This document shows, piece after piece, positions 1-6,553 of a stretch of DNA of 6,553 bases. Made by a program: the position numbers and the translations under genes. Under the pieces are notes generated by a model. That model was not told the DNA's origin. It did not search any database and saw only the letters and a list, made by a program, of their open reading frames with translations. Numbering within the stretch: position 1 is the first letter of the stretch; the number at the start of each line of letters is the position of its first letter. Source of the stretch: Chitinophagales bacterium (GTDB lineage: Bacteria; Bacteroidota; Bacteroidia; Chitinophagales; BACL12); the NCBI GenBank assembly GCA_014380545.1, contig JACMJP010000010.1, forward strand, positions 1 through 6,553. Reading direction: 5' to 3'.

Positions 1-3000
1 AAGTCTGATTTTGATCAAATGTTGATAAACCACTACCTGAAGCTCCTTCAACTTTTAAATCAAAATTTATTTCAGGTGATTCTAATACTCCTGTAATATT
101 AATAAATACATCAACATTTCTTTTTTGAATATCCGCAGGGTTGCCTGTTAAGGAACTTTCTTTTACGTTGTGTGCAGTATAAATTGCGGTAAGATTTAAT
201 TCTGCTTTGTATGGTTCCCGTTCAAATTTAATTGTTCCGCCGGGTTTTAATTTAAATTCTTTATTAATTAAATTCTCAAATGAAAAATTATAACTTCCGT
301 CTGCAACACTCAATGTTCCGGTTATCTCTAATTTGTCTATTGTATTTGCTTCAATTTGCAAATTTCCGTACCCTTTTGCTACCAACGTATCTGAACCTTC
401 ACTGCTTAATAATATTACTATTTTAGCATCCGGTGTAATATCCAAGCGCATATCAAAATTTACAACCGAAACAGTTTTTTCTGCCAGAGTTAATAAACTT
501 GTATCGCTTCTATCAACGAATTTTATAAAGTTGTGTTTTGAGATACTGCCTGTCCCATAGGCAGGCAAATAAATAATTGTTTCAGTAGTATTATCTTTTA
601 AGGGTTTTGCATTCACCAGAATATTTAAATCCTCAAGGGGCCCGTCAATTACAACATTTGCTTTGCCAATTGCTTTCCCAAAAAAAGAGGGATTTTGTTT
701 TTGTGTTGTTTCCATGAATAATAATTTATCAGAAACTATGGTGATCCTGTCAAAATAAAAATCCTTGTAATCTTGATGTTTTACACTTCCACTTAAAATG
801 CCTTCATTTTTATATTTATCCGTTATCTTGTTTTCTGTTATTGTTATTTTTTGAGGTTCAATTATAAATTTTTGATATATAAAATCATACTGCGTTCCCA
901 AATAATCCACTATTAAACCTCCTTTCCTAATTTCGATAATTCCGTTTGTAACAGGGTTATTTAAGGTACCCCGCAATTTTATATCTCCTGAAACATCGCC
1001 ATACAGGCCTGAGAAAAGCCCGCTGGTAAAAGGTTCGGCAACGGTTAACGGTACTTTAGTTATTAAGGCATCCGCTGAAATGCTATCGCTTCCGCTTGTG
1101 CTATAAAAACCGTTTATACGCATATTATTTTCGCCCTTTAATAATAAATTAAAATTTAATTTTTCATTTGGATACAGCAATGATGCGCTGAAATCAACAT
1201 AGCCAAGTTTTCTGTCATTTAAATACATATCAGTAATTGTCCCTGTGCCTATGAAACTTGGCTCAGCGAAATTACTTGACATATTCAGGTTAGCATTAAT
1301 GATCCCTTCTATATCAGTATTGTCATATTTTATAAGCTGCGTTATATCCTGAATTAAAATATTATTTAATTGAAACTTCAGCACATTACCATCTTCAGGG
1401 TCATATATACCTGTTAAACCAATTGATTTTTCATTATTTTGTAATGTAAAATTTTCCGCTATCAGACTTTCATAATCATACTGCAAAGAGTTGTTTGCTT
1501 CAATATTCCACTTTTCATTGTTTAAATAAATTTCAGACGGTAAAATATTTAAACGAATAATACTATCAGTAATAAAAGCACCTGCATATAAATTTAATCT
1601 TTCAGGATCTGTGTCCCTGCCAACCTTTAAATTGAAATTTAAACTATCTTTTGAAAAATCGCCGCTTAATTCAGTTGTTGGTATAAGTAACCCATCTCTC
1701 ACAATTATTTCTTTGGCTCTTGCGAAAAAAGTAAGTTTATTATTAATTGTAACAATTTCTACAGCAGTGTTATTTAAATTTATCCCGTTATAAATAAATT
1801 TTTCAGCTGTAGTTCTGCTGTAAAACCTCTTATCAATTGTATTCAGGTCACCTTCAATTTTTAAATTAATTACATTTTCAATCTCCGGATAAAAAATTTG
1901 AGTAAGCGTATTGGCATCTTTCACCTGCACTTTAAAGTTTACATTTTGGGCATTTTGTAAAACATCTGAAGTTATCTCGCCTCCTTTTACATAAATATTT
2001 ATCATATCCTGTATTGCTGCAGGTAATTTTTCTAATGAAAAATTACCACTAAAGTCAGCATCCACAAGGTCTGAGCGAACAGTCAGCAACTTATTTAAAC
2101 TGTCTCCTGACGCCTGAATTGTAAATGATTTTAAATTGTATTCAATAGTACCGTCTTTAATATAAACATCATTAATAATGGCATCACCTGAAATATTTTC
2201 TAATGATTTTCCTTTTACATTTATATTCGTTTTTGCTGAAATTTCAATGTCTCTTTTATATAAATTGAGCTTGCCCAGATTCGCATAAGTGATATTTGAA
2301 ACAAAATCATAAGTTGGGGTCTCGCTATTCAGGTCAATTTTCCCGGTAAATTCCTGCTTCAAATTCTCATCATCTATTTTCATATACCCGTCAAACAATT
2401 TATCCTGAATATTGCCTTCCACAATAATATTCTGATATGTATAATTATTTATATTTATTTTATTTACAGTTGCCTGTAATTCCGCATTTATTTTATTTTC
2501 AGTAAACGATCCTTTCAGTTCAGCATCTGCTGATACTTCTCCAAGTAAATCTTCATTTCCTGTTAATTTCCCAACATTAAGATTAGAAGTTGTGATATGC
2601 CCATCTACAATTGATGTTTTACTGGCATTATCATATTTATAATTTACATCGGTGGTTGCATCTCCGGCAGAAGAATTAATATTTCCGGAAACGACAAAAT
2701 CATTTATAAAACCCGTAAACCTCCCTGTATATTTTACTTCACCCAGTTGCATAATATTTTCCGGAATAGTATTTCCGCCAAGCAAAGTATTTAATTGATT
2801 AATGTCGACATACAGGGGTTTCATTTGAACATCAATAAAAGTATTATTAATGTCAGGCAACCCTTTCATTGACAATTCACCTTCAATTCCACCAACATCA
2901 TTTAAACTGGCTTTTAATCCTTTTAACTTTAAATTACCCAAAGTGCCGGAAGCAGATGAACTGATATTTAATACCGCATTATATTCTTTTAAATCAGAAA

Positions 3001-4144
3001 CAAAATATGCAAGGTCTTTTGTACTGATACTTGCATTAATAAATTCAGCATTCATAGTAACTGATTCTTCGTAACGATTAAAATCATTTAACGTATTAAA
3101 TTGCATTGAATATTTACTCCTGATATGCGAATATGGAGTTTTTAAGTTAAGCGCATTTAATGTGATTTCATATGGTGAAAATAATACAGCTGCCTGCAAA
3201 GTATCAACCCTGAAACCGGATTTTTCCTGTAATGCAATTTGATTAATGTTTGCCTGAATGGTATCGCCAATATAAGTGAATTCAGAAATATCCATATCAA
3301 TATTTGTAAATTCAAGATCGCTAAAGTTAATTGTGTTCGTTTCGATCTCTGAGTTCTTATCCTTATAATAAAATGCACAATTATTTAAATTAAATTGAGC
3401 AGCTTCTATAATCCAATCGTCAAGAGAAATATGAACTGTATCATAATTTTCTATATCAGCAGTGTCAATATCTGGTTCAGTATCAAATAACTTAGTTAGA
3501 CGAATATCTGCATTTGCCGCCTCAAAACTTTCGAGCGCAAGAATGCGATCAATTAAATTCAACTCATTTATCTTCACATCCGTTTTATCTAAATAAATAT
3601 TGTATTCACTCAAATCAATTTCATCATGCATAATGAACCTTGTTTTTTCAATTACTAATCTTTGCAGATCAATTTCCATTGGTTTTGAGGCAGAAGTATC
3701 ATCTTTTTTACTTGCAAAGGCATCAATAATGAATTGGTAATTAAAAACGGTATCAGGATTATTTCTGTAAATATTTATATATGCATTTTCAAGTTGTGCT
3801 TTTTTTATTTTCACCTTCGGCGAAAATGGATTTAATGTTCCGAGGTTTATTTCAAATTTTTTTGCGTATAGTAAGGTGTCTTTCTGCAGATCTTCAATAT
3901 AAACTTCATTTAATACTATGTGGCTAAAAAGCTCAATTGTTACGTCGCCTACTTCAACCTTTGTGTTTAATTTATTAGTTAGATAAGCAGTTACTTTTTG
4001 CGCAGCCCAATCCTGTACAGCAGGAATTTTAAACAAAAGAAATGCTGACAGGAAGATAAAAAATATCGCAGCAAGTAACCACAAAAATATTTTGCGAATT
4101 TTTTTTAAGATACTTCTTTTCTTTTTAGCTGGCTGTTCTTCCAT
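1..4144 (-). CDS. tamB: TamB-like (DUF490) translocation/assembly module protein, C-terminus cut off by window edge
   Basis: One minus-strand frame stays open for 1381 codons from the ATG at 4144-4142 to the left edge. An in-frame stop at 4180-4178, with no other ATG between, fixes the start. Residues 1-18 are basic (EEQPAKKKRS, then KKIRK), followed by one hydrophobic membrane segment at about 19-38, so this is an inner-membrane-anchored protein with a huge periplasmic part. Residues 63-94 (VEVGDVTIELF...VLNEVYIEDL...DTLLYA) are the typical AsmA/TamB N-terminal region. The middle consists of beta-rich, Asn/Ile/Leu-rich repetitive stretches, as expected for a lipid-conducting beta-taco groove. 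The C-terminal part has TamB-domain signatures: GGLIVDYLGTQYDF (about 1072-1085), DGSYNFSFENL, LKPGGTIKFER and GVLESPEINFDL (about 1348-1359). Known role of the family: inner-to-outer membrane lipid transport and outer-membrane protein assembly with an Omp85 partner. No TamA is visible here. Bacteroidota homologues are, from memory, about 1450-1700 residues, so roughly 100-300 residues are probably missing. Confidence 0.93.
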   Translation of the reverse strand, partial: MEEQPAKKKRSILKKIRKIFLWLLAAIFFIFLSAFLLFKIPAVQDWAAQKVTAYLTNKLNTKVEVGDVTIELFSHIVLNEVYIEDLQKDTLLYAKKFEINLGTLNPFSPKVKIKKAQLENAYINIYRNNPDTVFNYQFIIDAFASKKDDTSASKPMEIDLQRLVIEKTRFIMHDEIDLSEYNIYLDKTDVKINELNLIDRILALESFEAANADIRLTKLFDTEPDIDTADIENYDTVHISLDDWIIEAAQFNLNNCAFYYKDKNSEIETNTINFSDLEFTNIDMDISEFTYIGDTIQANINQIALQEKSGFRVDTLQAAVLFSPYEITLNALNLKTPYSHIRSKYSMQFNTLNDFNRYEESVTMNAEFINASISTKDLAYFVSDLKEYNAVLNISSSASGTLGNLKLKGLKASLNDVGGIEGELSMKGLPDINNTFIDVQMKPLYVDINQLNTLLGGNTIPENIMQLGEVKYTGRFTGFINDFVVSGNINSSAGDATTDVNYKYDNASKTSIVDGHITTSNLNVGKLTGNEDLLGEVSADAELKGSFTENKINAELQATVNKININNYTYQNIIVEGNIQDKLFDGYMKIDDENLKQEFTGKIDLNSETPTYDFVSNITYANLGKLNLYKRDIEISAKTNINVKGKSLENISGDAIINDVYIKDGTIEYNLKSFTIQASGDSLNKLLTVRSDLVDADFSGNFSLEKLPAAIQDMINIYVKGGEITSDVLQNAQNVNFKVQVKDANTLTQIFYPEIENVINLKIEGDLNTIDKRFYSRTTAEKFIYNGINLNNTAVEIVTINNKLTFFARAKEIIVRDGLLIPTTELSGDFSKDSLNFNLKVGRDTDPERLNLYAGAFITDSIIRLNILPSEIYLNNEKWNIEANNSLQYDYESLIAENFTLQNNEKSIGLTGIYDPEDGNVLKFQLNNILIQDITQLIKYDNTDIEGIINANLNMSSNFAEPSFIGTGTITDMYLNDRKLGYVDFSASLLYPNEKLNFNLLLKGENNMRINGFYSTSGSDSISADALITKVPLTVAEPFTSGLFSGLYGDVSGDIKLRGTLNNPVTNGIIEIRKGGLIVDYLGTQYDFIYQKFIIEPQKITITENKITDKYKNEGILSGSVKHQDYKDFYFDRITIVSDKLLFMETTQKQNPSFFGKAIGKANVVIDGPLEDLNILVNAKPLKDNTTETIIYLPAYGTGSISKHNFIKFVDRSDTSLLTLAEKTVSVVNFDMRLDITPDAKIVILLSSEGSDTLVAKGYGNLQIEANTIDKLEITGTLSVADGSYNFSFENLINKEFKLKPGGTIKFEREPYKAELNLTAIYTAHNVKESSLTGNPADIQKRNVDVFINITGVLESPEINFDLKVEGASGSGLSTFDQNQT

Positions 4145-4195
4145 TCTTAAATAAAATCGTTCACTAATTTTACGGCGTTAAATTACAAATATTGT
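4145..4195. promoter_or_regulatory. 51-bp divergent intergenic region between tamB and tsaD
   Basis: The two start codons face away from each other across only 51 bp, so promoter elements for both genes must lie here or reach into the opposite coding sequences. Compared with the Bacteroidota -7 consensus TAnnTTTG, I see two candidates with one mismatch each: TAATTTTA on the plus strand at 4165-4172, and AATATTTG on the minus strand (4193 to 4186). Neither has a well-spaced TTG-type -33 partner, so exact promoters are not assigned. There is no Shine-Dalgarno sequence before either start, which is normal for this phylum. Confidence 0.4.
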
Positions 4196-5212
4196 ATGCC
4201 TGTAACAATCCTCGGAATTGAATCAAGTTGTGATGAAACAAGCGCTGCTGTATTGATTGATGGACAAATTGTTTCTAATATAACTGCAGATCAATCTGTG
4301 CATGCAAAATATGGCGGTGTTGTTCCGGAACTTGCATCCCGTGCGCATCAGGCAAATATTATTCCTGTAGTGAGTGCTACATTAAGAGATGCAAATATCG
4401 ACTTAAAAAAATTAAACGCTGTGGCTTTCACACAAGGTCCTGGTTTGCTGGGGGCACTTATGGTAGGTACAAGTTATGCAAAGGGATTGGCCCTTGCTCT
4501 TGACATTCCATTAATTGCAGTACATCATATGCAGGCACATATCCTTGCGCATTTTATAAAATATCCCCATCCGCAATTTCCATTTTTATGTTTGACTGTA
4601 AGCGGCGGACACACACAAATAGTTTTAGCACAGGATCATTTGCAAATGAAAGTAATCGGCCAAACGATTGATGATGCCGCAGGAGAAGCATTTGATAAAA
4701 CTGCTAAAATGCTTGGTTTAAATTATCCAGGGGGCCCACTAATAGATAAATATGCGAAGCAGGGTAATGGGGATAAATTTCATTTTCCGGAACCGCAAGT
4801 TCCTGACCTTAATTTTTCTTTCAGCGGATTAAAAACATCCATATTATATTTTTTAAGGGATGAAATAAGGAAGAATGAAAATTTTATTCAGGAAAATTTA
4901 TATGACCTGTGTGCGAGCATTCAGAAAACAATTGCAGGTATTTTATTAAAAAAAATGATCAAGGCTGCTAAACACACAGGCATTAGAGAAATTGCAATTT
5001 CAGGCGGGGTTTCTGCAAATAGCGAACTGCGCAGACTCTTTACAGAAAATGCAAAAGAATTGGGCTGGAATATTTATATCCCGGATCTGGAATATTGCAC
5101 TGATAATGCTGCTATGATAGCTATAACAGGATATTATAAATATTTGAAAAAAGAATTTGCTGAACAAACCATCATTCCTCTTGCAAGAATTCCCGAACTC
5201 AAATCACACTAA
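4196..5212 (+). CDS. tsaD: tRNA N6-adenosine threonylcarbamoyltransferase TsaD
   Basis: A complete 338-residue protein, almost exactly the family length (E. coli TsaD is about 337). It transfers the threonylcarbamoyl group from threonylcarbamoyl-AMP to A37 of ANN-decoding tRNAs (t6A). In bacteria it acts in the cytoplasm with TsaB and TsaE, while TsaC/Sua5 supplies the intermediate. The N-terminus ILGIESSCDETSAA is the classic Kae1/Gcp opening and supports the ATG at 4196. HMQAH supplies the metal ligands H111 and H115, and D303 in DNAAM is the third. SGGHTQ (136-141), the GEAFDK segment, FSFSGLKT and SGGVSAN (269-275) are the nucleotide-binding motifs of the ASKHA fold. All key residues are present and no frameshift is seen. 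It is divergent from tamB and 20 bp upstream of the thioesterase gene on the same strand, so it probably heads a two-gene transcript. TsaB, TsaC and TsaE are not in the window. Confidence 0.98.
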   Translation: MPVTILGIESSCDETSAAVLIDGQIVSNITADQSVHAKYGGVVPELASRAHQANIIPVVSATLRDANIDLKKLNAVAFTQGPGLLGALMVGTSYAKGLALALDIPLIAVHHMQAHILAHFIKYPHPQFPFLCLTVSGGHTQIVLAQDHLQMKVIGQTIDDAAGEAFDKTAKMLGLNYPGGPLIDKYAKQGNGDKFHFPEPQVPDLNFSFSGLKTSILYFLRDEIRKNENFIQENLYDLCASIQKTIAGILLKKMIKAAKHTGIREIAISGGVSANSELRRLFTENAKELGWNIYIPDLEYCTDNAAMIAITGYYKYLKKEFAEQTIIPLARIPELKSH

Positions 5213-5232
5213 ATAATTTTCAATTCATAATT

Positions 5233-5655
5233 ATGTCAAGAATTAAAATAGACTTTCCTGAAAGATCAATTTTTTCAACTCAAATAAATGTCCGGGTTAC
5301 TGATTTAAATTACGGCAATCATCTCGGCAACGATGCCCTGTTATCCATTCTGCATGAGGCAAGGATACAATTTCTGCGGCATTTTAATTATACTGAACTG
5401 GATATTGAAGGTGAAAGCCTGATCATGTCGGATGCTGCTATTCAATATATAAGCGAAGCATTTTATGGTGATCAGTTAAAGATTGAAATTGGTGTGGGTG
5501 ATTTTACAAGGGCCGCTTTTGATATTTTTTATAAAGTAATATGTGAGGAGAGAATTGTTGCTATTGCAAAAACCGGTATGATATTTTATAATTATGAAAT
5601 GAAAAAGGTCATTTCTATTCCTGATAGATTTATTGATAAAATAAAACAACAATAG
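5233..5655 (+). CDS. hot-dog-fold acyl-CoA thioesterase-like protein (4HBT/YbgC/FadM type)
   Basis: A 140-residue protein of the size expected for a single hot-dog domain with no extensions. The N-terminal block RVTDLNYGNHLGND (21-34), then LHEAR (40-44), matches the 4HBT/YbgC pattern in which a loop carrying the catalytic residue leads into the long central helix ending in EAR. The middle (IMSDAAIQYISEAFYGDQLKI, broken here as a beta-strand pair) and the C-terminal part with KTGMIFYNYEMKKVISIP complete the fold. The family hydrolyses thioesters of CoA or acyl carrier protein in the cytoplasm and is usually a homotetramer. Aligned by eye on the EAR helix end, the catalytic Asp of YbgC/4HBT falls on Asn26, while Asp24 precedes it by two residues. 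The substrate cannot be predicted, and reduced or different activity is possible. The ATG lies 20 bp after tsaD, so co-transcription is likely. No Shine-Dalgarno sequence is visible. Confidence 0.85.
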   Translation: MSRIKIDFPERSIFSTQINVRVTDLNYGNHLGNDALLSILHEARIQFLRHFNYTELDIEGESLIMSDAAIQYISEAFYGDQLKIEIGVGDFTRAAFDIFYKVICEERIVAIAKTGMIFYNYEMKKVISIPDRFIDKIKQQ

Positions 5656-5809
5656 TGTAATTTAATTTTTAAAACACACTTTATTTGTCGTAGCAATTCC
5701 TCATAGTGATACTTTTATTCTACATATATATCTCTGATATTCTATGTAACACACTGAAAATGTGTTGGCAGAAGGTTTGTCTTACATCATTATCATAAAA
5801 CTTCGCTAT
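5656..5809. other. 154-bp intergenic gap with two weak hairpins
   Basis: This AT-rich gap separates the thioesterase from the beta-barrel gene. A 5-bp stem (AGTGT at 5654-5658, overlapping the stop codon, with ACACT at 5676-5680) is followed by TTATTT and could act as a weak terminator for the tsaD-thioesterase transcript. A second hairpin has AACACA at 5748-5753 pairing with TGTGTT at 5761-5766 around a 7-nt loop. It has no following T tract, so it is more likely a leader structure than a terminator, or chance. A promoter for the downstream gene is expected here, but no good TAnnTTTG box is seen; AAGGTTTG near 5772-5779 is one mismatch away. A GTG at 5762 opens the barrel gene's frame but is not the preferred start. 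Confidence 0.35.
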
Positions 5810-6292
5810 ATGAAAAAGACATTCTCTATTGTTTGCTTGATTATTTCCTTCGTAAGCATAACTTATTCTCAAAATACAAATGCTATTGGATTGCGTTTCG
5901 GCGGAAGCGATGGTTTCAGCACTGAAGTTTCATTTCAGCATTATGTAGGAGGACCAAATAGATTGGAAATTGACCTGGGATTTATTGATGCAGGTTGGTA
6001 TGATGGTTTTAAAGGTACACTCATGTATCATTGGGTAAAAAATATTGATGGAGGATTAAATTGGTATCTTGGTGCAGGTGGTTCGTTAGGTGCATGGGAT
6101 ATTGATGATGATAAGCCAGGAAATGATGGAAACCATGATGATGGCGTTTTTTTAGATGCAAATGCGCAACTTGGTATAGAATATAATTTTACTATTCCAC
6201 TACAATTAAGTTTAGACGCACGACCTGAATTCGGTTTAATAAATGATGATTTCGATTTTGGATACGGATTGGGTATTCGTTTTACTTTTTAA
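5810..6292 (+). CDS. secreted small outer-membrane beta-barrel protein, function unknown
   Basis: A 160-residue protein when started at the ATG at 5810. The frame is open further upstream to a GTG at 5762, but the ATG gives a textbook signal peptide: MKK, a hydrophobic core (about 5-17), then TYS before Gln21, a common Bacteroidota cleavage context. The 16-residue upstream extension would bury that signal. The mature part alternates hydrophobic and polar residues in about eight amphipathic strands (roughly 25-32, 37-45, 50-59, 66-76, 83-94, 113-126, 131-141, 151-160), rich in Gly and aromatic residues. It ends in GLGIRFTF with a terminal Phe, the usual BAM recognition signal for outer-membrane insertion. 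A strikingly acidic loop at 97-112 (seven Asp among Gly and Asn) probably lies outside the cell and could bind divalent cations. Nothing identifies a substrate. It resembles the many uncharacterised OmpW/OmpA-size barrels of Bacteroidota. It is probably transcribed on its own. Confidence 0.8.
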   Translation: MKKTFSIVCLIISFVSITYSQNTNAIGLRFGGSDGFSTEVSFQHYVGGPNRLEIDLGFIDAGWYDGFKGTLMYHWVKNIDGGLNWYLGAGGSLGAWDIDDDKPGNDGNHDDGVFLDANAQLGIEYNFTIPLQLSLDARPEFGLINDDFDFGYGLGIRFTF

Positions 6293-6297
6293 TACTC

Positions 6298-6328
6298 AAA
6301 TTAAGAATGTACCATTAATTTCTTTTTT
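6298..6328 (+). terminator. possible intrinsic terminator after the beta-barrel gene
   Basis: A perfect 7-bp inverted repeat, AAATTAA (6298-6304) with TTAATTT (6315-6321), encloses a 10-nt loop and is followed, after one C, by six T residues (6323-6328). It begins 6 bp after the stop codon. Position and T tract fit a Rho-independent terminator, but the stem has only A-T pairs and would be weak, so this could be chance in AT-rich DNA. Confidence 0.4.
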
Positions 6329-6375
6329 ACGAGTTTCGTAATGTTGGAGGTATGCTTATTAATAACGGTTTATAT
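6329..6375. other. intergenic stretch without recognisable features
   Basis: Short AT-rich DNA between the possible terminator and the possible minus-strand remnant. It holds one arm (GAGGTAT, 6347-6353) of a 7-bp inverted repeat whose partner ATACCTC is at 6421-6427. No gene, tRNA or clear promoter is seen here. Confidence 0.5.
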
Positions 6376-6553
6376 TTAAAGCACACCTTTATATTTATGA
6401 CTTATAAATTTCTTATAATAATACCTCATTCTATCTCTTAGTATTGATAAAATATATTCCTCAAAACTTTTCCCTTTATATTTGGCAGATAAATAAATCA
6501 ATTTTTCTGCATCATGCTTTCAAACAAAGAAGTATCTAAAATTTTTAAGTTAA
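6376..6553 (-). pseudogene. possible frameshifted 3' end of a gene entering from the right edge
   Basis: Two minus-strand open segments lie end to end in different frames. The first enters at the right edge and reads NLKILDTSLFESMMQKN before a TGA at 6500-6498. The second is open from 6519 to a TAA at 6378-6376 (47 codons), starting KHDAEKLIYLSAKYKGK and continuing with SFEEYILSILRDRMRYYY. A single-base shift near the A-rich stretch around 6503-6510 would join them into one helical, Lys/Tyr/Arg-rich C-terminus of about 60 residues. I do not recognise a family. It could be a decayed gene, a sequencing error in a real gene, a short genuine C-terminus of only 17 visible residues, or chance open frames in AT-rich DNA. 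Confidence 0.25.

Noticed and set aside
333..560. Plus-strand open frame of 75 codons
   Set aside because: It lies wholly inside and antisense to the 1381-codon tamB frame, which has clear family motifs here. The translation is low-complexity Ser/Leu/Phe-rich, typical of an antisense shadow.
1611..1793. Plus-strand open frame of 60 codons
   Set aside because: Antisense to the middle of tamB. No recognisable protein features.
2850..3074. Plus-strand open frame of 74 codons
   Set aside because: Antisense to tamB with shadow-type composition. The minus-strand frame is continuous through this region.
3157..3378. Minus-strand open frame of 73 codons in another phase
   Set aside because: Overlaps tamB on the same strand in a different frame. 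The tamB frame is uninterrupted here and reads as a normal AsmA/TamB sequence.
1..4144. Whether the large beta-rich protein is a surface adhesin or a repeat-containing secreted protein rather than TamB
   Set aside because: The single N-terminal membrane anchor, the AsmA-type N-terminal region and the C-terminal GGTIKFER and SPEINFDL motifs fit TamB. There is no cleavable signal, T9SS sorting domain or adhesin repeat.
5748..5766. AACACA/TGTGTT hairpin considered as a terminator or riboswitch
   Set aside because: Six-bp stem with no following T tract and no known riboswitch motif. Described only as part of the intergenic gap.
6347..6427. 7-bp inverted repeat (GAGGTAT / ATACCTC) 67 bp apart, considered as ends of a miniature mobile element
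   Set aside because: Only seven matching bases, the match does not extend outward, and no flanking target duplication is visible. Likely chance.

Overview
The window looks like chromosomal DNA from a Bacteroidota bacterium, perhaps of the Chitinophagales/Saprospirales type, although that rank is inference. The DNA is AT-rich, no start codon has a recognisable Shine-Dalgarno sequence, and the protein variants are of Bacteroidota style: a very long TamB-like protein, a TYS-Q signal peptide junction and a hot-dog thioesterase carrying an NYGNHLGND motif.

Layout: the left 63% (1-4144) is one uninterrupted minus-strand reading frame of 1381 codons. It starts at 4144 and runs off the left edge. 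It encodes a TamB/DUF490 (AsmA-like) envelope protein whose C-terminal end lies outside the window. I read the frame codon by codon and found no stop. A 51-bp intergenic region separates it from tsaD (4196-5212, plus strand), the catalytic subunit for the tRNA t6A37 modification. Twenty bases after tsaD, on the same strand, lies a small hot-dog-fold acyl-CoA thioesterase-like gene (5233-5655), probably co-transcribed. After a 154-bp gap comes a secreted small outer-membrane beta-barrel protein (5810-6292), followed by a possible AT-only terminator hairpin. The last 225 bases hold no clear gene, but the minus strand carries two short, protein-like open segments in different frames that could be the broken or frameshifted 3' end of a gene entering from the right.

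How the parts relate: TamB and the beta-barrel protein both belong to the outer envelope. TsaD is housekeeping translation machinery, and the thioesterase is probably lipid or acyl-CoA metabolism. Apart from the probable tsaD-thioesterase transcript, nothing ties these genes into one pathway. I see no CRISPR array, tRNA, rRNA, complete insertion sequence or defence cassette. I found no evidence for a new multi-gene system. The more interesting details are a substituted catalytic position in the thioesterase, a GC-rich palindrome read in frame inside tamB, and the possible gene remnant at the right edge.
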